This document shows, in pieces, positions 31,772 to 44,737 of a stretch of DNA of 64,000 nucleotides; position 1 is the stretch's first letter; every line of letters begins with the position of its first letter. The DNA comes from Fagopyrum homotropicum (lineage: Eukaryota > Streptophyta > Magnoliopsida > Caryophyllales > Polygonaceae), in assembly GCA_033239125.1 (NCBI GenBank), contig BSWB01000006.1:34340001-34404000 (forward strand), in the 5' to 3' direction. Under the pieces are notes generated by a model. It ran no database searches. It had not been told where the DNA came from and worked only from the letters and a program-made list of their open reading frames with translations. The position numbers were made by a program, and so were the translations under genes.

Positions 31772-34716
31772 TGTAACACCCCGAATCCGCGGGACTCGGG
31801 ATGCTACGGGTTGGGACCTCACAATGGGTCCCGACCCTTAGCCTGACAACAATTTCACCGGATCTTTCAACATGGCACAAATAAAGGCAAAACCGAAATT
31901 CCTTTTAATGCAAATGATAAGAAACCCGAAGGAAAACAACAAAAGACTTCAGCCGATAATCAACACCAAAGATCAAAACGCCAAACACACGGCATACCAA
32001 CATAATAAACGAAGAATAAAACACAACCCGACTCCAACCAAAACCCACTCCTAAAATGTACGGAACCCCGGCTGCCCACTCTTCCGGATCTCTCGGCCGC
32101 TTTCCTAACCTGCAAGGCAATCTACAACAATCGGTATAAAACCGTTAGCTCATATTCGAAGCATTAGAATCAATGGGAAAGGCACAAACACAAGTAAATC
32201 ATCATAAACACACAACATTCTCAAAGCACACAATTCCAGTTTATTATCTTTTTATTATTAAGTCATATCTCGTTCTAATTCAACTTAGTTTTGTGACACG
32301 AGACCACCGTGGTCCCGCCTCGGTCCCTACTTACCGGCATGGAACGGTGCGGATGCCTCCGACCGTCTAACCAGCACGGGCTAGTCGCCAAGAACCTCCT
32401 AGACTCTCGCAAGAGCTAGGCAGATGATGTCACCGCCCGTTATCATACACTTGGGCCAAAATAATATATATAAAGGTCGGTAATCCTATTTCCGATTTAG
32501 TTGTTATAACATAAACAATAAACACACACCACCAAACACACATCAACGCTAATACAAGGAATACGAGCTAAGTAAGTCCGGAGACTTACCTTATCGCCAC
32601 ACTCAACTCACAACACTCTCGTTTCCCTTGGGAAGGAGCCCACAACCTGCTCACAAGAAGATAACTATATCAACAACTCGCTCAACTCAAGAAGTCTAAG
32701 ACTTCTACACAAATGATCAACGCTAGATCATTTGACTCACATTCTAGGACCGCATCCTAGAATCTCTCATGCTCACATCAAACTCAACACAAGCTAGAAG
32801 TCCTTAGACTTCTAGACCCTATGATCTTGCAGGATCATAACCCATAACACATACTAGGATATACATGTCTAGTGTCAACAATCTCAACGGTATCAACACT
32901 ATGCTAGGATACGCATATTCTAGCCTATAATCTCAACAACTATATACTCCAATTCTCAAACCTCACAAGCCTCACAAGATAACTTCAACACCTCAAGCTT
33001 AGAATCAACATCAATCCATCAAACAATATCAAATCCTCAAAACTCACCTAAGGTTCAAAGCCACTACTTGGCATTTACTCTAAGTTATGCTAGATCCATC
33101 CTAGCATGATACAACTACTAAACATAACAAGATCGAGGAAGGAGGTACTCACACGACGTCAAAAGACGGAAGTCGAATCTTGGACTCGTTAGGCCTTTAT
33201 CGGGGCGCTTCCGGACCTAAAACCAAAAGCTACACAAATTTAGCTAATACGCTAAATTTGATTGTAATATATATAAGATATATTATTATAAGGTAAACTC
33301 ATTTTCAAAAGCAAACGCTAAAACCCGCAATTAAACCCTTCCGGGGAATATATAATATATATAACTCGAAATTAACTCAACGAGTGCGTAGTATATAATA
33401 TATATAAATCTAAGGTAACTCGTTTTCAAGACCAAGGTTAAAAATCACTAAAACATTTATCGGGGAAATTCATACAATTTATAAACATAGGTCAAAACCC
33501 GTCAATAAATCCTTGGGCCATATTCAGAAAATAATCCAACAAAGGGCATAATAGTTAAATCTCTGAATTTGTTCATAAAATATAAATAAGAAAATCTGGC
33601 CACAATCTGTAATTATATAGAAGCAAGGACATATATGCAACTTCCAAAAATTAGGGCCAAATCTGCAAATACAAAATAATGGGTCCATTCTGTAATTAAC
33701 CATAAATAGAGGGGCTGAAAGAATAAACCCTAAAAAGACTCCTTCCCCATCGATTTACAGCGTGCGTGGAATAGAAAAGAAAAGGGAGAAGCAGGGCGGC
33801 GGCCCGGTGAGCTCCGGAAGGCGGGGAGGGAAGAAGAAGCAGGCGGCGGCTAGGCGGAGCAGGGGACGAGGCGGCAACCGGCGGCTCTCCGGTGGGCCTG
33901 GATGTCCGACGAGAAGGCAGGAGGGAGGATTGCAGCGGTGGTCTTGATTCGGCAGGAGAGGAGGCTCCAATGGGCCCTTTTCTAGCATCGGTGGGCTGAG
34001 GTGAGGTGGGGCTCCAGTCCGGCGGTTGCAAAGAAGGACGAAGGGCTGGAAGAGAGGGGTGGTGGCGCTGCTACAGAGGCAAGGCAAGGCTCCGAAGACA
34101 AGGAGCAGCACAGGAGACTCCAGCAGGCTGGCGAGGTTTCCTCCGGTTTTGACAGCAGCAGCACTTCGTCTGTTTGCTGTTTCCAGGCTAGAAAAGCTGA
34201 TGAACGGAAGAGAGGGATGTAGGGTTAAGGACCTGTAAAGCAGAGGGAGAAGAGATGAGTGAGGATGGAGGGAGAGATGGAGTGCTGCTGTGAGGTGAGG
34301 TTGAGTGAAGGGTTGAGAGGGTTAGCTTGCGCAGAGGGGCTGCAGAGCATCAGATAGGGAGGCTTGCAGAGTAGCGATAGGTAGCCTCGGCGGGATGGCC
34401 AAATGCAGCAGGAAGAGGGAGACCAATCGGGAGAAAGAACAGTGAGAGAAAAAAAAAAAGAAATAAATAAAATAAACTCAATTAAACACTTGATCGGGAT
34501 TTTCGAATCGAGAATTTTCCCGATCTTTCCGATAATAATAATAATAATAATAATACGGAGATACGTGCACATCTCCAAAATAATAAATAAAACAAATACT
34601 CGGAAAATATATTTTACGTCATAATATACTTTAATAAATGTTTAATCTAATAAAATATAGATAGAAGTCGGAACAAAATAAAAGTCAAAAACGCGCTAAA
34701 AATTTGGGGCGTTACA
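31772..34716 (-). repeat. 3' LTR of Tekay-2
   Basis: 2945 bp; on the plus strand starts TGTAACACCCCGAATCCGCG and ends TTGGGGCGTTACA. Its first ~110 bases are homologous to the LTR end of Tekay element 1. A GC/CT-rich block (33770-34420) gives several short ORFs without domains. Confidence 0.93.
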
Positions 34717-34753
34717 TCAGATCCCCCTTAAAACAAGTTTCGTCCCGAAACTT
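34717..34753 (-). other. Polypurine tract and hairpin of Tekay-2
   Basis: Minus strand: hairpin AAGTTTCGGGACGAAACTT (34753-34735), then TTTTAAGGGGGATCTGA up to the LTR. It has the same arrangement as Tekay element 1. Confidence 0.85.
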
Positions 34754-34984
34754 GCTATGTGTCGAACTTCTCGATCCTTAAGGCCGAGGTATGAACCCTC
34801 AAACTAAGAAGGCTTAAACCTTCTAGTCTATACACACATTCTACTCAAACTACCACCACAAGATATATCAGGTCAAACATAACATTCCCACACCGGGCAA
34901 AAACTACACATAATATCACAAAAACACATAACTCAACTAAGAGAAGAACTAGGTCTAACCCATCGATTCTATCGAAGCTTCTAG

Positions 34985-35225
34985 CTCGGCGTAAACTCAA
35001 CAAAAGATATAATCGTCCGTCTTCCAGTTACCCTCATCGGTTCCTCGTCTGCCAATAGATCCTCATAATTGGAAACACATGAAACACCGGGTGAACACCC
35101 TCTACTCTCGGCGGCCACGCCAACCAGCGAACCACTTTCCTAACTTGAGCTAAGATCTCACAATGGTTCCGACATATCGAAAACTCAATTTCATTCTCGG
35201 GTCTTTCTCATTGCAGCATTTCCAT
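34985..35225 (-). pseudogene. Integrase C-terminal remnant in Tekay-2
   Basis: The minus strand shows broken pieces of the chromovirus integrase tail in several frames: KLSFRYVG, then residues like VEGVHPVFHV, then YEDLLADEEPMRVTGRR. They are in the right order and place before the polypurine tract. Frameshifts and stops make any product impossible. Confidence 0.6.
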
Positions 35226-35724
35226 TATGTTTCTCTTTGATTGTCTCTAACAAAGAAAGTCGAAATTCCAATTACACAATTGGCTTTGGCTTTAGCCAAA
35301 CTAAACTTCGATGTTACATTTCCTCAAGTCTTGTTGTATATTCCAAGAAATGAAGGGAGCAATTTACTTCATACTACTTCTATTAACCAAACATGTATGC
35401 TATTACTTTTATATCGATCCGCAATAGTCGATCAAGACCTTGTCTTGAAGAATCATTTGTACACTTCAAACTCATAACACCTCAAGGTAAATCGAAACAG
35501 TTGCGCCAATAAATCCCCTCTTAATTCTCAGCAATTCTATTGTCAATCTTCGTCCCATTCAATACTTCATTATCATCCGTAGTAGATTACCGTAAAAAGG
35601 TGTTACACAACTTCTCCCTTCACATATCTTGTAAAGCTTTGCACTTCTAAGATAACTTGTAACTTCTTTCACTTCTTTCGGGATTTGCCATCCCGAGACA
35701 ACTTGTCATACAGCTTCGCTCTTG

Positions 35725-35931
35725 TTAGAGAGTAGACCAAAGTATTTTATCCAGGGCGTTAGTAAGCCCATATGGAATAACTTCAACTCTTAGTGACTCT
35801 GATTGGTCCAAAATGTCGTACTTGCAATATCTTAATCTTGAATTCTCAAACGGTGACAATAAAATTCTTAACTTAATCTTATAAGAGACTACCATCCCTT
35901 GCAACTGATCGAGTAGATCATCAGAATTCAA
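35725..35931 (-). pseudogene. Reverse transcriptase remnant in Tekay-2
   Basis: MNSDDLLDQLQGMVVSYKIK...VIPYGLTNA: a shortened, heavily changed form of the RT stretch that reads [20 protein letters not shown]...[10 protein letters not shown] in Tekay element 1. The catalytic aspartates are absent. Confidence 0.7.
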
Positions 35932-38628
35932 GATATATCAAAACATAAACTTCAGATCAAGAGTTCTAGATATATTCTAACGTGCACTTCAAATCAAGAA
36001 TTCAAGATATACTTTCAATAACAACTCCAAATCGAGAATTCAAGATATATCCCATCATGAACTTCAAATCAAGCTTAATGGTAAAACCCACCTACTATCG
36101 CATTCGAATCCGTTCTATCTCGGGTTCCATCTTTTTCTCTACCCATCTCATCTCGCAATGACCAACACAACCTGGTCCTAGCGATTGACAAATGGTCCAC
36201 CTCGATCTTGTTGGGGCGACGTCCTTCAATACGCGTAATGTTCCATCCGTAGCTACGATCATCTTTCTTTTACAACTCCTTAATCTCCTGAACTCGTGGA
36301 ACTTGCTCGAGTCTTCCGACTCTTGAAGCCTTGGTTAAGCAATAATTCAGCTTAATCCCTCTTCTCACTTCAAAGGAAAGGAGATATAACATCTCTTAAT
36401 CTCGCAAATATGTTCCGTCACAAGGGTCTGAACCACAAGACTTAACTATGCCTGATAACAAACCGATATAATCATCTTCGCTTTCTCCGACATCCCAACC
36501 TATGGGAGGAGCTCTCCGTTCCTTCGACCAGCTTTCACCACAAACATCATTTCTTCAAGTAGGCGTAGAGTCAGACGACCACAGAGGCTCTAACCTCAAT
36601 CTTTCATGTACTTCTTGTACATCCCATATCAACATCAAACTTCCAAAACCTTAGTCTTCTCTTACTCTTATTGGCCAACTTATGTTTCTCTTGGTATTCA
36701 AGAACAACTTCACCACCGTGATAGTATGCCTTTAGGCGAAATTCCCCAACCACAATCACTGAAAGATCCACTCATTACTCCACCAAGCATCAACATCGTA
36801 ATTCCAAGCTTGAAGCGTTGCCCTAATCTAGATCCTCTCTTTCACGTCATAGCCACCATGTCTCTTCCGTGTGAGTCTAGAAACTTGACTTATCTCTTGC
36901 CCGCGGTAAAATATCATCCATTTCATACCTTTCATCCTCTATATACTCATGTTTACGTACCACCTCCATGACACCTTACCTTCTTCTTGATTCACTACTT
37001 CCCCTTTACCGCGGTCAAACTTTAAAACCTCTAATTCATGTCGTTCTCCCATATGTCAATTCCATGACCTACAAAGGTCGGATAAGGACATTCAAATCCC
37101 TCTGTATGCCCATAATATTGTTTACTCATCCCCTCTACACTCATCAATAGACAACTCGCACCTGTGCATTCTTAGTTGTCACCGATTACCTGTATCTGAT
37201 CTTCTCCGAAGTCAACGACTTACTATTCTACTACACTTCCCATGTTACCATTCTCAGGAAGGCTACCCTCCTCGGGGTACTTTATCTTAAACGCCGATAG
37301 TTCTTTCTTCATTCCATGCTTCCTCTTCTTTAAAATAACTATACCTTCTCGAACCTGTTGTGACGTATGACTCCCTTTTCATGGGCTTAACCACTCCTCC
37401 ATGATGTCTTTCAAGAGCACCTTCCCAAATATTATAGCCCTAGCTAGCATCCACTCGCATTCCTCTTGGTTGGTATCTTAAGTCTCTCAATCAAAGCCCT
37501 TCGTTTCATCTTTCATTTTCTTTGGGTCGTCATTTATACACACTTCCTCCTTCTTGGCATTTCTTAGTCTTATCATCATAATGGAAATCGTCCAACTCCA
37601 CGTGAATCACCACCATGCTCTTCTTCTCATAACTCTAGTAATGTTGAAACTTTACTTTTTGGTACCTCGTAAGCTTAACTTACGGTATCCTAAATCTTTT
37701 GCAAATGGTTTGATCACTCTTCTCGTCTTGACTCCAATACTTAGGAGCGCCTAAAGAATACTTCCCATCTTAATGGAATACCACCTTCAACCTTGCTAGA
37801 ATGTACTCATCTCCTCCTCGATTCGCATCTTTAGTTGTTCACGCGTCTCCTTAAAGAACTTAAGTTCGTTATCCCTATTGGTTTCGTTGTCTTTCCAATC
37901 ATGACTTCTTTGGAACCACTTCTACACCTTAATGTTGCTCCTTTTTCTTGTATGGTCTCCATCTCGCTTTATCTTTAGTTGTCTTGAGTTCTTCTTTCTA
38001 CTTGTTCGTCCTTTGTTTATGTCATCTCTAGTCCTCCTCTTCGATGCCCTTTTATAGGAATCCGAGAAACGCCATGGTGTTCGTCAACACGAAACGCTCA
38101 ACTCGATACTTGACCGTACTCTTCAACGTATGAACGCTATCCCAAGCCAACAACGTCGTCATAAAGGTGATGCTATCTTTCTGTCGTCCTAACTATAATG
38201 TCCCATACTATCTACTACTATATATAAGAGTCCGTATATAAACTTATATATGTCCTATGTCAACATAACTACTAATATAACACATCCGGTAATTCATTAC
38301 AGCAGAACAAGGTCCAAAGCATAAATTATAGTCCACATATATTCCATGCATATAATCACGTCCACCATGCAACTTACAATCACAAAGATACACATCAAAT
38401 TTCATCATGCATAACTACAAACCTCATATCCATATCTATATATACATATATATACATATCAAAATCCAATAAACTAAGTTGCCGAGATCCGCGGAAGGAG
38501 TGGTGGTCCGTACATTCTACCCCGACTCATGCATGTGATTTTGAAAACGAAAACTCAGAACCCGTGGGGTTCTGTTTACTCCTTATTCGGCCTTTAGAAG
38601 ATTGCGAGTGCCATTGTTGTCAACCTAG
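35932..38628 (-). other. Decayed interior of Tekay-2 between RT remnant and primer site
   Basis: About 2.7 kb where gag, protease and the start of RT would be. I see no recognisable domain on either strand, only short chance ORFs. It is CT-rich on the plus strand. It may be an extremely diverged gag-pol or replaced sequence. Confidence 0.5.
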
Positions 38629-38641
38629 GGCTCTGATACCA
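38629..38641 (-). other. Primer binding site of Tekay-2, initiator-Met tRNA
   Basis: Minus strand TGGTATCAGAGCC, four bases inside the 5' LTR end. It is complementary to the 3' end of the plant initiator tRNA-Met, as in most chromoviruses. Confidence 0.93.
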
Positions 38642-38645
38642 CTTT

Positions 38646-41596
38646 TGTAACACCCCGAATCCGCGGGACTCGGGATGCTACGGGTTGGGACCTCACAATG
38701 GGTCCCGACCCTTAGCCTGACAACAATTTCACCGGATCTTTCAACATGGCACAAATAAAGGCAAAACCGAAATTCCTTTTAATGCAAATGATAAGAAACC
38801 CGAAGGAAAACAACAAAAGACTTCAGCCGATAATCAACACCAAAGATCAAAACGCCAAACACACGGCATACCAACATAATAAACGAAGAATAAAACACAA
38901 CCCGACTCCAACCAAAACCCACTCCTAAAATGTACGGAACCCCGGCTGCCCACTCTTCCGGATCTCTCGGCCGCTTTCCTAACCTGCAAGGCAATCTACA
39001 ACAATCGGTATAAAACCGTTAGCTCATATTCGAAGCATTAGAATCAATGGGAAAGGCACAAACACAAGTAAATCATCATAAACACACAACATTCTCAAAG
39101 CACACAATTCCAGTTTATTATCTTTTTATTATTAAGTCATATCTCGTTCTAATTCAACTTAGTTTTGTGACACGAGACCACCGTGGTCCCGCCTCGGTCC
39201 CTACTTACCGGCATGGAACGGTGCGGATGCCTCCGACCGTCTAACCAGCACGGGCTAGTCGCCAAGAACCTCCTAGACTCTCGCAAGAGCTAGGCAGATG
39301 ATGTCACCGCCCGTTATCATACACTTGGGCCAAAATAATATATATAAAGGTCGGTAATCCTATTTCCGATTTAGTTGTTATAACATAAACAATAAACACA
39401 CACCACCAAACACACATCAACGCTAATACAAGGAATACGAGCTAAGTAAGTCCGGAGACTTACCTTATCGCCACACTCAACTCACAACACTCTCGTTTCC
39501 CTTGGGAAGGAGCCCACAACCTGCTCACAAGAAGATAACTATATCAACAACTCGCTCAACTCAAGAAGTCTAAGACTTCTACACAAATGATCAACGCTAG
39601 ATCATTTGACTCACATTCTAGGACCGCATCCTAGAATCTCTCATGCTCACATCAAACTCAACACAAGCTAGAAGTCCTTAGACTTCTAGACCCTATGATC
39701 TTGCAGGATCATAACCCATAACACATACTAGGATATACATGTCTAGTGTCAACAATCTCAACGGTATCAACACTATGCTAGGATACGCATATTCTAGCCT
39801 ATAATCTCAACAACTATATACTCCAATTCTCAAACCTCACAAGCCTCACAAGATAACTTCAACACCTCAAGCTTAGAATCAACATCAATCCATCAAACAA
39901 TATCAAATCCTCAAAACTCACCTAAGGTTCAAAGCCACTACTTGGCATTTACTCTAAGTTATGCTAGATCCATCCTAGCATGATACAACTACTAAACATA
40001 ACAAGATCGAGGAAGGAGGTACTCACACGACGTCAAAAGACGGAAGTCGAATCTTGGACTCGTTAGGCCTTTATCGGGGCGCTTCCGGACCTAAAACCAA
40101 AAGCTACACAAATTTAGCTAATACGCTAAATTTGATTGTAATATATATAAGATATATTATTATAAGGTAAACTCATTTTCAAAAGCAAACGCTAAAACCC
40201 GCAATTAAACCCTTCCGGGGAATATATAATATATATAACTCGAAATTAACTCAACGAGTGCGTAGTATATAATATATATAAATCTAAGGTAACTCGTTTT
40301 CAAGACCAAGGTTAAAAATCACTAAAACATTTATCGGGGAAATTCATACAATTTATAAACATAGGTCAAAACCCGTCAATAAATCCTTGGGCCATATTCA
40401 GAAAATAATCCAACAAAGGGCATAATAGTTAAATCTCTGAATTTGTTCATAAAATATAAATAAGAAAATCTGGCCACAATCTGTAATTATATAGAAGCAA
40501 GGACATATATGCAACTTCCAAAAATTAGGGCCAAATCTGCAAATACAAAATAATGGGTCCATTCTATAATTAACCATAAATAGAGGGGCTGAAAGAATAA
40601 ACCCTAAAAAGACTCCTTCCCCATCGATTTACAGCGTGCGTGGAATAGAAAAGAAAAGGGGGAAGCAGGGCGGCGGCCCGGTGAGCTCCGGAAGGCGGGG
40701 AGGGAAGAAGAAGCAGGCGGCGGCTAGGCGGAGCAGGGGACGAGGCGGCAACCGGCGGCTCTCCGGTGGGCCTGGATGTCCGACGAGAAGGCAGGAGGGA
40801 GGATTGCAGCGGTGGTCTTGATTCGGCAGGAGAGGAGGCTCCAATGGGCCCTTTTCTAGCATCGGTGGGCTGAGGTGAGGTGGGGCTCCAGTCCGGCGGT
40901 TGCAAAGAAGGACGAAGGGCTGGAAGAGAGGGGTGGTGGCGCTGCTACAGAGGCAAGGCAAGGCTCCGAAGACAAGGAGCAGCACAGGAGACTCCAGCAG
41001 GCTGGCGAGGTTTCCTCCGGTTTTGACAGCAGCAGCACTTCGTCTGTTTGCTGTTTCCAGGCTAGAAAAGCTGATGAACGGAAGAGAGGGATGTAGGGTT
41101 AAGGACCTGTAAAGCAGAGGGAGAAGAGATGAGTGAGGATGGAGGGAGAGATGGAGTGCTGCTGTGAGGTGAGGTTGAGTGAAGGGTTGAGAGGGTTAGC
41201 TTGCGCAGAGGGGCTGCAGAGCATCAGATAGGGAGGCTTGCAGAGTAGCGATAGGTAGCCTCGGCGGGATGGCCAAATGCAGCAGGAAGAGGGAGACCAA
41301 TCGGGAGAAAGAACAGTGAGAGAAAAAAAAAAAAAAGAAATAAATAAAATAAACTCAATTAAACACTTGATCGGGATTTTCGAATCGAGAATTTTCCCGA
41401 TCTTTCCGATAATAATAATAATAATAATAATAATACGGAGATACGTGCACATCTCCAAAATAATAAATAAAACAAATACTCGGAAAATATATTTTACGTC
41501 ATAATATACTTTAATAAATGTTTAATCTAATAAAATATAGATAGAAGTCGGAACAAAATAAAAGTCAAAAACGCGCTAAAAATTTGGGGCGTTACA
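38646..41596 (-). repeat. 5' LTR of Tekay-2
   Basis: 2951 bp; almost identical to 31772-34716. The 6-bp length difference is explained by three extra A in a poly-A run (about 41324) and one extra AAT (about 41410). Confidence 0.93.
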
Positions 41597-42299
41597 GATG
41601 AGAAGTTTCAGATTATCCCGAAATACATTACCAACGAATTTTGAGATTACCCAGAAATAGATTACCCAAGAAGTTTGACTGGTTTAGATTACCCCAAAAT
41701 ACATTATCCAGGAAGATGAGAAGTCTCAGGCTTTCAGCTTACCCCGAAATACATTACCCAAGAAGATGACAAGTTGGAGATTATCCATGGATACAAACAA
41801 ACACTACTTACCCACAAATAGAAAATGTAAACAAGCACTGCTTACCCACAAATAGAACAGGAAGTTTCAGTGTTTTAGATTCACAAAAATAAAAGATGAG
41901 AAGTTTTAGATTACCCACAAATACATTACCCAGGAAGTTTGAGATTACCCAGAAATAGGAACAAACACTGCTTACCCAGATATAGAAGCTCAACAAGCAG
42001 TCCAAATTCCTGCGTTTCTATTGGAAGAAGAAAAGAGCTGCATATGGATACCCAGATATAAATTTACGTTTGAAAGGAGGGAAGAAGAAGGGACAATGGA
42101 GGGAAGAAGATGGGCTGGCTGAATTGATTGGTCTATTTTTCTGATTTTTTCTACATGTCACCCATCAAATCAGTCTAGATACCTATGTCCCTTACTTTTC
42201 TGATTTTTTCTACAATAGGAGCCCATTTTCTAAATGAAATTATTAGAGACCCAAAATCCAAACTCTACATTGTAAAAGGCCTACATTGCAAATTCAGCC

Positions 42300-44149
42300 A
42301 ATATTATTTTATACTCCTTTTTAAGGATTTATCTTGGAAATCTTGTTTGATTTGATTCATTATCGTTGTATCCGCATTGGTCTTTCTCTATATATTTTGA
42401 AGTCTATGTCGTATCGATGAAGCGTATATATAATTTTTTTGAAATTGATCTTTTGTGAATTTGTAATGTAGGTCAAGTTGGAGGAGTTTATTACAAGTTC
42501 AACAACTTGGGAATATGGTTGACGCAATGAAGATCTACCGGAGGGAAACAACTTTCTTTATTTATTTCTTAATCAAATCATCTTCCTCGTAAGAATTTTT
42601 CTTCCACGATCTACCTATAATACTCTAGGATCCATTCTACTCGTGTTTGATTATTTATTTCTACGTTTGTGTGATTATTGGTGACATGTATACCCTTCTA
42701 ATTTCTATAATTCAAATTTGCGATCATCATCATCGTCGTCAATTCTTCCTTTTGTTTTTTCACATGCGTATAAGTAACTTTGATTGACATGATTCATTTT
42801 TGCGAAAGCTCTCTTGAGCAATCGATAATGTTCTTTAGAAAGACGAAGTTTCTTACAAAGAGGAATCAATTCACCACAATTATTGTAACACCCCAAGTTT
42901 TCGGAACTCGGGGAGCTACTGGTTAGGACCTCACAGTGGGTCCCGACCTTAGTTTGACAACTTAACTAGATTTTAGAACAAGGCACATATAAGGAAAACC
43001 AGAAATCATAAAATGTTTAACAATGTCGTGAATGTGACCACAAACTCTAACAGCCGGTAATAATAATATCTCACAATCTGAGAATATGAAAAAGTCATAA
43101 CTAAAAGACCAACATAAAGAAAGGACTGCAACCCGTCTAAAAAAGTACGACACCCCGGTTGACCACTACCATCCAGATCACTCGGCATCCACTTTAACCT
43201 ATGGCAAGTCTAAACAACGATAAAACAGTTAGCTAAATAATCAAATATAAGCAGAATAATAAATAGCACAAACACACATAAGGAAATATTAGTTTCCATG
43301 TGGTAGATCCGTGTAGACTGGGCAACGAAGGAGGCGTCATACATGTGTACCGACTGTGCTGAACTTCTGGCGTGCACCTGTCTGTGGTGGGTGACGGCTT
43401 CAACAGTCTACTCCGGAGGCGATCGAGGGGAAGAGGCGGAACCAGTCGGCTAGGGTTGTGAGATTGAGAGCGGGATAGGGCGATTGATTGTTGAGATGAG
43501 AATGATCCGCTGCAGAAGGAAGGAATGGGGAGGCAATGTTGAATGTGGACGGAAGGTGGGGAACGTGAGGCTGCACCACTAAGGAAGTAACGTTGCTGCG
43601 TGATTTGCGGGAGCCGTTACATTGAAGATCTCTCCCTGCTTCAGGTCAGAACACATCGATCACAAGCAAGGAAGGAGGAGGAGGCCCGTCTGTTCTGGGT
43701 TGCGCGTCTTGGGCTGGAGCGACAGAACTTGCTGCGGATTTATGGGCTAGCGGGATGTCTTCAGCAAGCAAATAGACAAGGGAGTTGGGCTATCAAAAGT
43801 CGTCATGGCCTTGTCACAAGGCTATCGGGCTTCGCCATGGCCTCGTCCTAGCTTTGTCATGGTCTCGTCAAAAGACATTGATATAAAAACAACTAGGGTT
43901 TGTTATGTATAATATCATTTTACGTGAGTTTTAGTTTACATAAAATGATAAGATTTGCGGTGATAGAACATTAGGTTCATGTACACGGATCATCAGGTCG
44001 AAAATTCGGTTTGACTCGGAAGTAAACGGAATTAAAATTCCGGATATTACAGTCATCGTGATCCTCTATATCGGTGTTGGAAAATATGAAGCCAAATTTA
44101 TGGCATCGTGGGATGGGTTTACTACACACCTTAAGTTTATCTTTTTTGA
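42300..44149. repeat. Palindromic repeat unit R6, truncated and interrupted
   Basis: Duplicate of R3: linker module, outer left arm, solo LTR (42884-44051), the NMK piece (here NMKPNLWHRG... after a one-base loss), then the same TTGA junction (44146-44149) with Athila M. It starts with the right target duplication of the Mutator-like insertion. Confidence 0.85.
42884..44051 (-). repeat. Solo Tekay-type LTR in R6
   Basis: 1168 bp; same ends and same insertion point as 12243-13436, so it predates the block duplication. Several small deletions distinguish it, for example 3 bases near 42959 and a block around 43790. Confidence 0.82.
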
Positions 44150-44731
44150 CACTTCTCCCAAGTCAAAACGAGATTAGTGTCCTCACAACGTTGTAGTACT
44201 AGAGAAAGGTTAGATAAGCAATTATCAAAAGAGGAAACCATATACCGAAAAGTCATCCATGAATACATCCATGATTTCCTCTATGTACTCCGAAAAGATA
44301 GCCATCATACAGCGCTGCAAGGTAGCGGGTGCATTACATAATCCAAATGGCATCCTCCTATAAGCGAACGTCCCCCATGGACAAGTTAAAGTGGTCCTCT
44401 GAGTGGCCACGTTCAACTTCCTGTAATCGATGCACATCCTCCAGTCCGTAACGGTCCTAGTTGGAATCAAATCGTTGTTCTTATTCCTCACAACGGTGAT
44501 CCCTCCTTTCTTCAGAACTACATGCACTAGGCTCACCCACTTGCTATCCGAGATAGAAAATATGATACATGCATCCAACAACTTAAAAATCTCCTTCTTC
44601 ACAACCTCTTTCATGATTGTATTTAACCGTCTTTGAGGTTCCCGTAAAGTCTTATGATCATCTTCCATTAGTATTCTATGCATGCAGAAAGAAGGCTTAA
44701 TACCAATAAGATCATCGATAGTATATCCCAA
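44146..44731 (-). pseudogene. pol: Athila M RT, truncated, with internal deletion (copy B)
   Basis: As in copy A, but the block from KDHFPPPF to the DDQE region is missing: the frame reads [19 protein letters not shown]. The loss is 126 bp, in frame, between two TGGTC-type short repeats (compare 13773 and 13903 in copy A). It removes the first RT catalytic region. FMDDFSVYG and the later one-base insertion remain. Confidence 0.88.
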
Positions 44732-44737
44732 AGCCTT

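Larger units (their letters stand above)
31772..41596 (-). mobile_element. Tekay element 2, complete but decayed inside, very young
   Basis: 9825 bp with 5-bp target duplications GATGA (31767-31771 and 41597-41601). Minus orientation is set by the primer site at 38629-38641 and the polypurine tract at 34723. The LTRs (2945 and 2951 bp) differ only by two substitutions (33692 G/40566 A; 33787 A/40661 G) and by length in a poly-A and an (AAT)n run. The 3.9-kb interior has no ORF over 125 codons and only scraps of pol. It must have been mobilised in trans. Confidence 0.93.
30640..42299. mobile_element. Mutator-like insertion (contains Tekay-2)
   Basis: Flanked by perfect 9-bp duplications AATATTATT (30631-30639 and 42300-42308). 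The R2/R3 boundary (11659-11667) shows the same site without insertion. A 9-bp duplication is the hallmark of Mutator-like elements. Ends are not clear inverted repeats: the left begins GAAAAAATGAGGGAAATAGG, and both ends contain a GGGCTCCTA block. Without Tekay-2 it is about 1.83 kb. It has GC-rich coding-like stretches and short ORFs (for example MADLPSFSTQIPAPSYSLGF from 31311) but no transposase, so it is non-autonomous. Gene-fragment capture is possible. Confidence 0.6.

Noticed and set aside
33701..33734. Plus-strand CATAAATAGA plus AAACCCTAAA in the Tekay-2 LTR as an antisense promoter
   Set aside because: Only two short motifs in AT-rich DNA and opposite to the element's direction; too weak to list as a feature.
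33696..34238. Overlapping Pro- and Arg-rich ORFs in the LTRs of Tekay-2 (repeated at 40570-41112)
   Set aside because: GC-rich LTR leader open in several frames on both strands, with no domain and no codon structure; a poly-A and an AAT repeat end them.
36606..37150. Plus-strand ORFs inside Tekay-2 interior
   Set aside because: Antisense to the element, in a CT-rich decayed stretch, without recognisable domains.
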